64,000 nt of DNA from Membranipora membranacea (Eukaryota; Bryozoa; Gymnolaemata; Cheilostomatida; Membraniporidae): the NCBI GenBank assembly GCA_914767715.1, contig OU612075.1, forward strand, positions 15,252,001 through 15,316,000, given 5' to 3'. Every line of letters begins with the position of its first letter. Within the stretch, counting starts at the first letter, position 1. The notes below the pieces were generated by a model. It ran no database searches. It was not told where the DNA came from and saw nothing but the letters and a program-made list of their open reading frames with translations. This document shows positions 24,681 through 36,953 of the stretch, piece after piece. The position numbers and the translations under genes are program-made.

Positions 24681-26383
24681 ATAGGCCAGAAGCAGCCTAG
24701 CAATAACTGCTCTATAAAATAATGGCACGGACAATTTTCGATGACAGGATACTGATCACGTTTTATACTTCATTGGTGTCTGTTCTGTAAAATTCACCGG
24801 GTGTACCCAGTTTGTAGTGGTCATTTTTGGAAATTAAAAGGTGTTTTCTTTTTGCATTATAATTATGTGTGACATAACTCCTACTAATGAAATAACTCAT
24901 ATGCAAAACTTTCTGATCATCAGGGAATTCCAAGTTGAAATTGCATTGTGGGGATTTTGTTTACTTGCAAATTTATTTACCAAGTGAACTTGCAGAAGTC
25001 TGCTCGTGTTAGATCAGCACAAATTTAAAAATTTCAAGTTGTATAATGTCAGACCTCTATGAGGCTAGTATGATATTGTGTGGCATAGGACTACTGTCTT
25101 GCGGCAGCATATCCGCAATTTTTGAATCCAAAACTGAGAGTGAATCCAGTTGTAGCAATCTTGTCAGCGGCAGCACGGCAGCATATCTGCAATTTTTCTC
25201 ACAATCGGTTAGGTAAGTGAAATTTAAAGTGTTTAATATGGTCAGCGGAAAACACGACTATATGTATGATTCTAACAAGATCTTCTATCACATCATTTCA
25301 AAAGGTGGTCAACGACAGCACTACATCTCCACAAGAACAAGACAAAATCAGCCTAGTCCTAAGACTGCTCAAAAAGTGATAGCATGAGACAAACTTGATG
25401 TAGGAAAAAAGTGTTAACCCAGTTGAAGAGGTCAGCGGCAGCACTACTGCATATCCCAAATATATATATATATCGATTGTGATTAGTGGGAAGTCAAGAG
25501 ATTGATGCAGTTGGCAGAAGTAAAGACTATAGTCCTGGGTTCAACATAGTATATGCTTTATCATTGCATGAGGTGGTTGGTCAGAGACAGCGCTACCGCA
25601 TATCCCCATATCATGTCATTAGCATGTTAGGAAAAGATGCGAAGCTGACATATCTAAATTGAAAAAATCTGCTTTTATCAATCAGTTGGCGTTGCAAAGC
25701 CGAATTCAAATCTCTTGTCAGTGACAGAACTTATTTATGTCCCAACAAACAAATGACACCGAAGCTCTCAGTTAGTCAGTATTTGTGAACAATCTTTAGA
25801 AGGGATTGTTTTCAGACTCTGACCGTTCAGTTTCGTTCTGAAAAGTGAGGCACTCATTGAACTATTTGCTCATGTGTTATGCAAAAGGTTTCCAGCTGAA
25901 AAATGTCATAAGAGGCAATTGAAACATCAAAAATGTTGTTTGTAATTACCCCAAGACAGTGGTCTTAAGACCATACAATGTCATACTAGTCTCATAAGAA
26001 GTTTGACATAATTCGATTGAAATCTTGAATTTGTGCTGGTCCAATACGAGCAGACTTCTGCAAGTTTACTTGGTGAATCAATTGTCATGTCAACCAAGGA
26101 GTAACTCCTTATGTCAACAAAATCCCACAATGCAATTTCAACCTGGAATTCCCTGGTGATCAGAACGTTTTGCATATGAGTTATTTCATTAGTAGGAGTT
26201 ATGTCCCCACACATATAATGCAAAAACAAAACACCTTTTAGTTTCTAAATATGACCACAACAACTGGGTACACCCGGTGAATTTTACAGAACATACACCA
26301 ATGAAATATAAATCGTGATCAGTATCCTGCCATCAAATATTGTCCGTGACAAACATCTTATGCTATAGCTGCTTCCGGCCTAA
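24680..26383. mobile_element. TA-flanked inverted-repeat transposon, about 1.7 kb, non-autonomous
   Basis: Long terminal inverted repeats of about 300 bp (left from ggccagaagcagc at 24,683; right ending gcttccggcc at 26,380) cover the cacggacaattttcgatgac and cacccggtgaattttacag segments in both orientations. TA flanks both ends. The unit 3 flank at about 36,850-36,870 is the unoccupied equivalent. The centre holds no transposase but about six diverged copies of a gtcagcggcagcac...gcatatc motif. TA target and ends suggest a Tc1/mariner-type mobiliser. Confidence 0.82.
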
Positions 26384-26484
26384 ACCTACACAGTGTTAAA
26401 AAAACTTGCATATATATTGCTGTTACAGGATCTTTGATGAAATATGACACCATTATGCCAATTTCCCAACAAAACCTACCCTTG

Positions 26485-28371
26485 ATGATGAAGGTTACAG
26501 TCCTACTGCTTATGTACATGGTAAGAAATAACTAAAAATGTCAGTTATCAGCATCATCAACGTGAAGAATGAGCAATGGACGTTATTCAGTTTTAGAATT
26601 ATAACTCTAATTTCAGTATTGGTTCTTCATTGATAGTCACACAATTTATTTACAGCTGCAGTCAGATTGTTCAGACTGGCTGGACAACGGATGCTGTTGG
26701 TTTGATGGATAGACCACAGAGGTTGAGCTGGTCAGCTCATCCTCTAACACTCTAACCAATCAGAGCAGCTTACTGGGATGTTCCCACTTATGCTCTGCCT
26801 CACCATTCTGCAGTCATTTCGTTACGTTGAACACAACGCCACGCGCATCACCTCCTCCAACTTCCTGAGCCCCTCCAGTCAATCAGTCTTAGGATTGGCA
26901 ATCTTCAAAAAGATATTTAGTAAGTATCAATATAAAATCAAAGATCCTATCCCAGTGCCTTGTAATTCATAGTGACAATTTGCAAAAAGAATGCAAATGA
27001 AAACACTTTCAGGAAAACTTTTCTTGTTGTTTGCTGAAATCTATTTAAACTTAGGTAAGAAATTTCTTCGATGGAAGCTTGGTAACACGCTCTTCTATTT
27101 TATTTTAATTCTCAAGTTATTTGCGTAGTGCTTCATTGCAATTGGAACAATATTATTTCAGAGGAACAGAGGCTTTGCTTTAGAGAAAATAATTTAATAA
27201 GCTACTAGTGATGTACTTTCTCCATCTTTTTATTTGTTTTTTACTTTTGTGTGAGCAATTGTTCCAGTTGTAGTATACATGTAACAAGCTATTGTAGTAT
27301 TGTATTTTTGTAATAATTTTAATAATTGTTATAATTATAATAATTTTTTTAACTGTAATTATTTTAATTATTGTAGTTATTATATTAGTTGTCATTATTG
27401 TTAATGTTGTCATTATTCTTATTATAATTTTTTTCTTTTATTATTATTGGTTTTGTCACAGCAAAAGCTGGTCTTCTTCTGATTATTATCATTATTTATA
27501 TTATTATTATTTCTATTTTTATTATTATTATTATAGAGTATGCATTAATAGAAAAATATTTATAATGGTGACAAACCTTTGGGACAATTGCTGAGATATC
27601 CAATCTCCAGTCATCTGATGGGGTTGAGAATAAACTAATAAAATAAAAGGGAATATATAGTCTCTTGCCCTGTTTGTGTTGTAGAATGTCAAGAAGATAC
27701 AGTTAAATGTCTCCCCATCCATTGCTGTGTGGCTGCAATAACTGATCGGTTGACTGGAAATGGTGCCAAATCAGCCTGTGAGGATTCAGGTGGAAGATTG
27801 GCAAGATTTCACTCCCAACAAGCACTTGACTGGTTCTTCGAATTCAGACATTCACATAATGGTCGGTTTAAGTTGAATCCCCTGTTGTTACCGCCATCTC
27901 TTCTTCTAATGCTGATAGGGAAAAGCTGATCGAGACCAAATTTTGTACTCAGGAGAAGGCAATTGAAACATTGTCACCATAGCCAATGTGTTTGGAATAA
28001 TTTAGGAAATAACAACTTAAATGTCTGTCAATATTACTGCTACCACACTCTATACTCATTTCTCAGAGAAAAGTGTGCCTTCAAAACCCGTCTTTTGTAA
28101 TACCTCTTGAAACATGTCTTTGAATATAATCATGATGCAGTGAGTTGAAAAATGTGAGTTTCCAGTATTGGATATTCTCATCAAATTCTCACAATGAGGA
28201 TATGTGGATAGCAATAACTGTACCAACAAGCGGAAACTCAACTTGGGATGGAACTATGTGCAGCTATGGTATAGAGATCGGGTCAGACTACTGACATGTC
28301 CATCAGCCATCCAACAACCCAGAACCTGATGGAAATGGTGAATGTGTCAACCTGCACCCAGCAGCAAGGTA
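26485..28371 (+). pseudogene. Lectin unit 1: PAN-like/C-type lectin pseudogene
   Basis: Exons A (26485-26520, signal peptide), B (26656-26919, PAN-like Cys-rich module), C (27685-27861, first half of the lectin domain) and D (from about 28185, second half) can be aligned with unit 2. Lesions: a TAG stop replaces a Tyr codon early in exon B; a one-base deletion around the FCKSF position shifts exon B; the exon D acceptor reads AA instead of AG; a TGA at 28292-28294 replaces the Trp of the DYWH motif; and the terminal part coding the last cysteines is absent after 28,371. It cannot make a full protein. Confidence 0.85.
27280..27540. repeat. AT-rich trinucleotide-like repeat tract (TAA/TTA-type)
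   Basis: A long run of diverged tta/tat/att units lies in the B-C intron of lectin unit 1. The 77-codon Ile/Thr-rich frame on the minus strand across it is a by-product. Confidence 0.75.
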
Positions 28372-28883
28372 ATTAAATATATTTCTTATGACACCTCATT
28401 GTTTATTCCGCCACCAATACTGGGTTTCTACATTTCATAATCATTTAAATTAACTGTTCTGTTCTTGACCACAATTAAAACAACTGGGAAATTGGGAACC
28501 TTTTGTATAAACACAAAGGAAATTAAAATATTGATATGCGCCGTTGCTGTCAGGTGTCAAAATTTATCAACAGAAGACATAAAAGAAAAGATAGTTTCAT
28601 ATTTCCTCTTTTCTTCACATAAATGATATCTATCATTGATTCTATCCGCCAAAATTCTGAGCCGACGCGTACTTAAGAGGCACATCTCCCGAAGGATAAC
28701 TGTTTATTGCGTTCAGTTATGCAGATATTTCCAGAAACATAAGCTGCCACTAAAATAGCTATCTTTTATTTTTTTCCAGGATTATCAGGTTTCAGAAAAT
28801 ACTTAGCATCGAAGACTTCCACTGGGGTTTTGACGAAAATGATGGGACTATTATGGCAATTTTCTCACGACAACTTACCCTCA

Positions 28884-31010
28884 ATGAGACTGATGAGAAA
28901 CCTACTGTTTATGTACATGGTATGTTTTACGGTCATTATCACTTATTTAGTAACAATTATTTATTTATTTACTTATCTGAACAATAAGGCTGACTGATTT
29001 TAATTTCTCAAATGCCAAAATCCCTTTGGATAATGATTTCTACTGCTCCTAGGGTTAGAACTTGAGACAATGGATAAAAACTTTCACTAACTAGTGTTTT
29101 TTAACAAACATACCAACATAACAACATTGAAGTAACCAAAAAAAATCTTCTGAGTCTTTAAATAGTTTCCAATAATTCAAATCCTCACCTAAGCCTCATT
29201 AAAGCTATGGTAGGTGTTATATTTGTTTATCCAGGTTGAACCCTTTTTCTAAAGATGAACGGAGCACAGCTGCCAAAGTCAGGAGAAAATTATCTAAATT
29301 GAGCAAAGACCAAAATCTGAGATTCAGCATTTAAAGTTTCTCGTTCTATTTACAGCTGCAGTCGGTTTGTTCAGATATGATGGATGTCGGATGCTGCTGG
29401 TTTGATAGATTTACAACAGAGGTTGAGCTGGTCAGCTCATCCTCTAACACTCTAACCAATCAGAGCAGCTTACTGGGATGCTCCTCCTCTTGCTCTGCTT
29501 CACCATTCTGCAAATCGTTTCGTTACGTTGAACACAACGCCACCTGCATCACCTCCTCTCACTTCCTGAGCCCCTCCAGTCCATCTGCCTCGGGTTCAAC
29601 AATCTTTGAAAAGAGATTTAGTAAGTATCGAATAAAGTATCTTAGCTTAAGCTTAGTCCTTCCTACCTCTTCGTCTTTAAAATAGAATGCTGAATAGTAT
29701 CATTCATTCCATATGAAGAATGAAGATAACTGGTAATAAGACGATTATAAGTATCTTATATTGTACTGCTTTAATTTTAGAATGTCAAGAAGATACAGTT
29801 AAATGTCCCCCCACACATCGCTGCGTGGCTGTAGTAACTCAACAGCTGACTGGATATGAGGCCAAATCCGCATGTGAGGATTCAGGTGGAAGATTTGCAA
29901 GATTTCACTCCAAACAAGCACTTGACTGGTTCTTCGCATTCAGACATTCACATAATGGTCAGTTGTAGTTGAATACCTTGTTGTTGCCTCCTCTCACCTT
30001 CTAATCCATTAACGGAAAAGTTGAAAGAGACCAAATTTTGTACCCAAAAAAAGGAATGGTGACTGGAATGTCTGTCAATATTACGGCTACCAGTTTGTTC
30101 AATCGTTTCTCAGAATGTCTCAAAACCCGTATTTTGTAAAATCTCTTTAAACTTGTCCATGCATATCATCATGCTAAACAACATTAGTTTTTAGGGCGGT
30201 GTAGGCTTTACGCCAAAGGCAACTTTTGAATCAGTTCTTCATGTCACTAAATCAGACAGATTGCGATAATAAGGGACTGATTAGTTTGTGAATTACACCG
30301 CTTTCAAACTTCTTCCATCATACAGCTATAATTATTGACAGAATCTAATGTGCTGGGAACAGCCATTAAAAATGATCCAAAATAAGCAGTTAGGAGCAAA
30401 TGAGAGGTAGTCGTGCGTGTTGTTGTGCTTCCTTTCAAGCAATTCAAATATTTCCTATTTTTTTGACAAGCAATCTGATTGGACTACGTTCTTCATGCTT
30501 CATTGGGTTTTGCAATGTAGGCTCTGCACATGCGCAATAGCCTGTGATTAAAATAATATGATCTTAGGCTACTGCACATGTGCAGAGCCTTCTTTGCAAA
30601 TAAGAAAACAAAATAGCAGCTTCAGCATTCTGCCACTTTTGCCAGAACCTAACTACTGATGATGCCTTACAAGCTTTGTTGCCAGTGAATTAGGCATCAG
30701 GGGAGGGAAAATAATATATTCAGACAAACACTTGCATTTACCTTTAACAGATTCTCATAATATGGAAATGTGGATAGGAATAACCGCCTCAACTATTACA
30801 AGCTCGAAGTGGGATGACACTATGAGTAGCTTTGGTATAGAGACTGAATCAGACTACTGGCACACCTATGTTCATTCTAATTCTGAGCCTAATGGAAGTG
30901 GTGAATGTGTCAACTCAAGGAATCTTGGTGATGAGTTTCTTTTTAGAGATTCAAACTGTGGTTCTTATACTGCAGCAGCTTATATGTGTGAATATGAACC
31001 AGTCATTTAG
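28884..31010 (+). CDS. Lectin unit 2: secreted PAN-like/C-type lectin protein, intact
   Basis: Four exons join in frame (28884-28919, 29356-29620, 29781-29957, 30751-31010; phases 0, 1, 1) to give 245 residues. Exon A is a short signal peptide (MRLMRNLLFMYM). Exon B is a Cys-rich module with a C-x3-C-x5-C-KSFRYVEHNATC core typical of PAN/Apple folds. Exons C and D form a C-type lectin domain (about 101-242) with MWIGI, EPN at 205-207 and six cysteines; the WND box reads FRD. EPN predicts mannose- or GlcNAc-type binding if the calcium site is kept. There is no membrane segment, so a secreted soluble lectin is likely. This is the only undamaged unit of the four. The family is often linked to microbe recognition, which is inference here. 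Confidence 0.82.
30519..30590. repeat. Hairpin with 25-nt arms in lectin unit 2, intron C-D
   Basis: Arms at 30519-30543 and 30566-30590 (aggctctgcacatg[ct]gca...) pair with about two mismatches around a 22-nt loop. Each arm centre (gcacatgcgca) resembles an NRF1-type site, but the intronic position makes a small foldback element the simpler view. Confidence 0.6.
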
Positions 31011-31331
31011 TCATTGAGAAATCTTACTATGTGTTGTCCCAATACACGAATATCTAAGTCTAGTACACAGCGCAGTAAGATCAGTATGAGTATTTTATAT
31101 TCATGGAATGGTTTTAATCCCAAGCGCCTTCACTATCCTCGGCGGGACATGCTGTCTCTATAATCAATTCACTGCAAATTTTGTAATGCTGTCGTAACAT
31201 AATACCGATTATATTCCTTCCTGTTTGTAGCTTCCTTCCAATGTTGTAAAATTAATTTATGCTTGTGTCGCTATTTACAAATTCGTCATTAAGTAAATAT
31301 TATTTCAAGTAAATACAGTTTGTTTGCTGCC

Positions 31332-31337
31332 AATAAA
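31332..31337 (+). terminator. Possible poly(A) signal of lectin unit 2
   Basis: AATAAA occurs about 320 bases after the unit 2 stop codon. It is the first match downstream, but other AT-rich hexamer variants are closer. Confidence 0.35.
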
Positions 31338-33548
31338 ATCACTTAAAGTGGCAGACAACCACAAAAGTTATATTTTGATATTTGATGCGTAATGATAAAC
31401 TCCTTTCCAATTTGGATGTTATAAATAAATGGTAAATTTTTAATTTTAAATATTTCAAATAAAAACTCTGTTCAACCATTTTGTTTCAGTAACACAAATA
31501 CCCGTACTCTCCAAATAAATATATTATTGGAAAAAAATGATGTATAAAATAATGTTTTTTTCTAGAATCGAAGTATCTTTTGTTGTGTCAGTCTTAATAT
31601 ATAAACAGTCATCTCAATTACAAAAACATCACAGAAACAATATTACTGCTTTCAATAACAAAAATTATGCATTTTCTTTGAGATTATAAAAGCTTCTCAA
31701 CTTAATTCAGTTTATTGCAGTCATGGGGTGGAGCGGCTACTGACTGCCCTGTGTTGCAGATCCAAGGCTTATACCTTGAATTTCTAGTGTTGAGTATCTT
31801 GCCTATTGGTGAAGGTTAATTGCACCTTGATATGTATTTAGTGGTGCCAGTGCTGTCTTCTATTTTAAGTTTGCCCATGAAACGATCAATCAGTCAATTT
31901 TACCAGAAAATTACCAAAAAATCCCCTGTAATATTATGAGTATATGCAACAAGAAAATAATATTGAAAAAGACTGGAAAAGCTCAAAGGGCCGATGGACA
32001 GTTGAGATCTAGATAACGAGATTCTCAATGACAACAGCATGCTGCTCCTGTGACTGTCTATTATCCAGTCAGTAGTAGTCAAATTCCTGTAGCATGGTCA
32101 AAAAATAGACAAAGTTGACTAATATGTCTTGATTACCAATTCAAATGGAGCTCGAATGCTATTTGAAGGCTATTATGTAGGACAGCAAGCAATGAACAAC
32201 AAATTTTATTAAATATTTTTTATTAGAGAAAGTCCCCTGTTTGCAGATCTTCAGGATGCCTCTGCATAGGAAACCTACAGAGGATGAAACAAGAATATGA
32301 ATGAAGTCATTCCTCATTAAATATGAGTGTTTGAGAACAATCCTGCTAAGTAACAATAATTCATGATAAATTTGCTAATTAATTGGTTCTCAATCATTTA
32401 TGTTGCAACTTTGACATCGACAACGTTTATCTGGACAGCAGATTACTTTAAGAAAGTGATGATAACATCAAAATGATCAATGTAAATACTTAACACTCAG
32501 AAAAAATTTCGTATCATTTATAATGATTTGATCAAAATAAATTTTCAATTGCTTGTGTGCTAATGGCTTTTTCCAATCAAGGTCTGATATTTAGTTTTGG
32601 TAAACATCCCTCTCACTTACATCCAAGGATGCCTGCAAAGCCTGTGGACCTCAAAACAACGCTTGATTTGTGGTTAATAGCTGAAGACACACATATTGTG
32701 CAGTGGTTCATGGTCATTTCCTTCTTCCGTTTCACCTGTCCTAAAAACTGAACCGGCAAGCTGTGAAGTCTCCTTTTACATACCACAGGTTTAATGATAT
32801 CACATGTGTACTGCAGTCACACAACCATTTCATATATCAATGACCTCCCTGATTGTTTGGTCATCCAGTATATACATATCTCCAAAAATTAATTATCAAA
32901 ACAACGCTTTTGATTAGGTTGATTTCGTTTTACATAGTTTCCTTTGCACACCAATGAGAACATCTGTGGATGGTGATGCATACAAACAAAAATGTATGTA
33001 TATATTACATAAGATTATATATGCCTCTTGATAGGAACACATGAATCGTGAACTCTTACTAAAAAATGTTGCTGTTATCCACATAACTCATGCAACCTCT
33101 CTCTCTCTTTCTGTATTGCGGTAGATATATTTGATGCCTTTGTTTGAAGCAGCCATTATGGCCTGAGGTTAGTGGTGATGGTTAATATGATGCAGTAGTA
33201 ATCAGCAAATAAAAAAGATATCACCTGAAATACAAAACAAGGTGTCGGTTTGACATCATAAATGAATGAAGGGAGGTGGTTGGGAAGTATTGAAGATGGT
33301 ATAGAAGCACTTGTTTATTGCTTTGTGCTCTCTTTTTTTTTTATGAATAATGATAAAGAAAAAGGATAAAGGTCTTGTGGCTGTGTCACAAAAATACTAA
33401 ACCACAGGAGAAAAAAGAACTTTGTGGCTGAGCTGTGTCACAATATTATAACCGCAAAAGAAAAGAGCGGAGAATTCAAAAAAGCAGAAAAAACAATTTT
33501 ATAAAAAAAGGGTGTCTTTTTGTGTATTAAGAAATACAGAGGGAACCC
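31338..33548. other. Gene-free stretch between lectin blocks
   Basis: AT-rich sequence separating block 1 from block 2. No exon, inverted repeat or tandem array stood out apart from short A- and T-runs near 33,330. The small frames here (31,900-32,082, 32,159-32,356, 32,557-32,751) have no homology or splice support. Confidence 0.45.
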
Positions 33549-33829
33549 AGGGCTGGGCACACCAAGTATGCGGTTGATCATGATTGTTGTTCTAACAAGA
33601 TTATAATATTATTATTATTACTATTATTATTATCTAGAAAAGAATCGAATAGTTGAGGTTGTTTGCAGTGATTTATCCAGTTAAATTAATTCATTTAATT
33701 TATTTTAGTCCAAGATATCCAAGATAGTTAACATATAAAATGTATAGTACGCATATCATAAATAATCCCAATGGTGACACATCAGTCAGACACGGCACAC
33801 AAACAGACTGTGCACAGATTTAAGTTAAC

Positions 33830-34110
33830 AATCACTATTGAGGACATATAAATTGCCGAACGTCTGGGAGTGAAATTTGACAGCCACATGAAATTTACCA
33901 ACCATTTTGAGTAAATCATACACAAAGCCAGACCTGCAGATTGGTTTTACATCAGAAATTCAAAGCAAGTATTTAATGTTCACAATATTTATGGTTTTAA
34001 GTTTATGCAGTCCCTAGCTAGTTCTCACATTTATCGACAAGTATTGGCAAATCAGACTACAAAACAAACTCAAGCAATAGACGAAACCCATCGCAATTGG
34101 TTTTGCTAGT
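33830..34110 (+). pseudogene. Degraded LINE reverse transcriptase remnant (block 2 copy)
   Basis: Same LGVKFDSHMKFTNHF-type reverse transcriptase remnant as at 20,230-20,560, about 75-80 percent identical by eye and interrupted by different stops and indels. Confidence 0.6.
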
Positions 34111-34541
34111 CAGTCCGGTCACGTTGCTCTGTATAACGCATACTTTAAATTTGGGTGTGGTCGAGGGTGACAGTACGTTCACTATTTATGAGTGCGGGTC
34201 GAATTTATGGTGTTTTGTTTGACTGATAAAATTATCATTTATCCTTAGTTTGACCGATGTTAGGACTTGCTGTTGGAGAGTAGGTTAGAGCCATCTATAT
34301 TGAAGGATCAAACTTCTATTTCGTATAGTGAAACTGAGACATAATAAAATATAATAAATGCTCACGTCAAAGTTCAGGAATTTATGATACAAACAAGCTG
34401 TCATTATTCCTCATGAATAAATGTTATAGGGCAAAATGTTTTCATATCCAAAAAAGGTAATAATGAATACCAAGCTCACCTCAGCGCTCCATTCTGATTC
34501 TGTGGAATAAATAGTAGGACATTTTGCTGTCTGAGGTTGAT

Positions 34542-35789
34542 ATATAACCAGAGACTATAGATATAGAGACCTTCCACTTGTGCATAAAATGCGAATAGCC
34601 AATCAGCGTTATTTAACGGTCACGCCCACTTCTGGTTGTAAAGTAAGCGCTGCTGCCTCGGACAGCAATGGGTTTCTCAAACAAATTTCAGGTTTTTCAC
34701 CTGAGTTATTTGAGGCAAAATAACCACAATTTTGATGACAAAACCAGATCAGACAGCAACAAAGTCACTTTCAACTTTTTGTTGCATTCTTAGCCAGAGA
34801 TTTATATTATACAGGCCTGTATTTTTGTAAGAAAGTAAGGGGGCTGTGCAGTATAATCCATCATTGTTGCCCACTGCGATGTAATGATGGCCTGACATAG
34901 GTTAGCTGTTGTGATGAGATTCATGGACAAAGTTTTCATGTGTGAGGACAAGAGGAAGAGGGCTCCTCTTTGTTTGTTAATATATGCTCTAAGATTAATA
35001 TAAAAAAAATTAATCATGGTGACTAGTACCAACCATACACACACATTCAAAACTGAAGTAAGAATGGCATCAGAGTAAAGTGAATCGTCAGCAGATTCAT
35101 ACTGACAATTCAATGCTGACAAATGTAAAGAATTTACTGCATTGAAGGATTGAAGATCTCCCTCTCTGCCTCAAAGTTATTGTTGGATGGTTGGGGCTAT
35201 GAAAAGCTATTTTTTACAAATCGCCTTGAAAACTTGTTTGGCTTCATAGACAGATTCAGAGCAGTTCAAAGCACATATCTTTAGGCAACAATCAGCAATA
35301 TGGGGAAACTATTTGAGGATGATACTTTTCTCAGACCTATGCTATAGAAAGTTTCTGTGCTGGCCTAACTGCTGAATTCAATTCAGTCACCGGTACTGGA
35401 GAATATAACATCAGTGCTTGTTCACATTCAACTATTTTCACATTGAATATTCAATTTTCTATACATATGGGGGCTACATTACCAAAAAGTTTTATCATCC
35501 ACTAAGTATTTTGTTTCCTTGATGCCTATATTTTATATAAAAGTCACATCTTAGATTTCGTTTGTCCCAGTTGATATTATTGAGAGTTCTGTGTGAATGT
35601 ACTTATAAAATAAACAACCAAATCATTCACCTTGTCAATTTTTGATAGTAAATTCATAGCACTGGGTACGCTTACCTCCAAGCGATTACCACCAGAAAGG
35701 GGCGGAGCCTAATTTTCAATGTTCGCATTGGTTATATACGTTATCATGGCAAGTGGAAGGTCTCTATATCTATTGTCTCTGATATAACC
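34542..35789. mobile_element. hAT-like non-autonomous transposon, about 1.23 kb
   Basis: Inverted termini start cagagactatagatatag at 34549 and, on the other strand, cagagacaatagatatag at 35781; the similarity runs on for about 90 bp (to the cgcccacttctgg / cgcccctttctgg segments). The flanks share atataac (34542-34548 and 35782-35788), consistent with a 7- to 8-bp target duplication. A 106-codon minus-strand frame inside (34,802-35,122) is hydrophobic but is not a transposase. CAG ends and duplication length point to hAT. Confidence 0.82.
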
Positions 35790-36126
35790 TTAAATTGTTT
35801 AGTGGACAACTCCAAACCCGCACTGCCAGTCTGCATGCAATACTCACAGAATAGCCAACTCATTATGCACTCGTTACCATCGGGCGACCATGCAATCGCA
35901 GCCCAGCACAATTACCAGACTCGGAACAACATATATCCTGCACAAAACACAGCCACAGCTACAGATACAGAAGTGAAAGCATGTCCAGTCCATCGTGAAA
36001 GTTAGGTAGCAGTTATGGTGTTACAATGAAGCAATGTTATTTGTAGGCTTAAAGCTTTTTGTGGTACCCATTTCTTAGACAATAAAAATCATCTTGAGAG
36101 CATAAAGGAAATCGTTTATGCTGGAT
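35790..36126. other. Stretch without supported gene, after the hAT-like element
   Basis: A 67-codon plus-strand frame at 35,802-36,005 has balanced composition but no recognised domain, and I found no splice partner. It sits between the transposon and the shared lectin flank that resumes at about 36,127. Confidence 0.35.
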
Positions 36127-36953
36127 TAGTTGATATTACTTATTATTTATTGTATGGCGATATCTTTTATCCTATCAGGGCACTGTGCTGATTGCTGCTA
36201 CGGCATATCAGTTTATATTTAGTGCATTCTCATGGTTACTCATTGGAATTGCCGCCACTCTAGTCATCGGACTATCTATTGATTCAATAACATGTCTTTA
36301 GTTATGATGCTAACTCTTCTCATTTAACTTCTGACCTTAGTTTCTCTACGGTATGTAGTGTGGTGTTAGGAGGTGGAGATATTAATCCAGCAACCTACAC
36401 AACACAACTGCAACACAACAGTGACATATTTACAATAAAATACCAGTTGAAAGTTTGTTTGTAATGTATAGCAATCTTTTTCTTTATCCTGTTCTCCTTT
36501 GAAATAGAAAACATTCTTTAAGAGATGAAAAGGTATAGATTATAAACACAACTTTTTATCCAGTGTTTTAGGAAATAAAAATTCATGGTGAGAAATTAAA
36601 ATTAACAGTAAGGTGTAAGATCTCATGGAATACCAATGCACGACAGAATAGAAGAGATTAATTTCCAATTCCTTCGTAAAATTGAAAACTAACATTAATT
36701 CTATACTGGCAGAGTTCTAAAATTCACATTTCCGTAGATGCACTTCTAAGATAACTGGTAATTTCTTTCTGTTATTACTCCTTAGGCACCATCATCATTA
36801 ATAAGCTGCTGCAAGGATAGAAGATATTCATAATTTTGCGAAAAACACTACAAATCACGCATTGTTAGAAAATATTTTGCGTATACATAGCTGTTACAGA
36901 TTCATTGACCAAATATGCCAATTATGCCAATTTGCCCTACCTACCGACCCTCA

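Larger units (their letters stand above)
19910..31337. repeat. Lectin duplication block 1 (units 1 and 2 plus upstream flank)
   Basis: The block starts at a shared gggctgggcacaccaag segment and holds, in order, a LINE remnant, a shared flank (about 21,070-21,790 and 24,312-24,680), lectin unit 1 and lectin unit 2. Block 2 (33,549-43,030) has the same order. Units 1 and 3 match best (signal peptides MMKVTVLLLMYM and MMQVTLLLLMYM), and units 2 and 4 match best (upstream introns, MYM ends). The duplicated unit was therefore a two-gene block. Block 1 is longer because three mobile elements inserted after duplication. Confidence 0.8.

Noticed and set aside
34802-35122. 106-codon hydrophobic frame inside the hAT-like element
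   Set aside because: No transposase motifs and no start or splice context; probably chance in a non-autonomous element.
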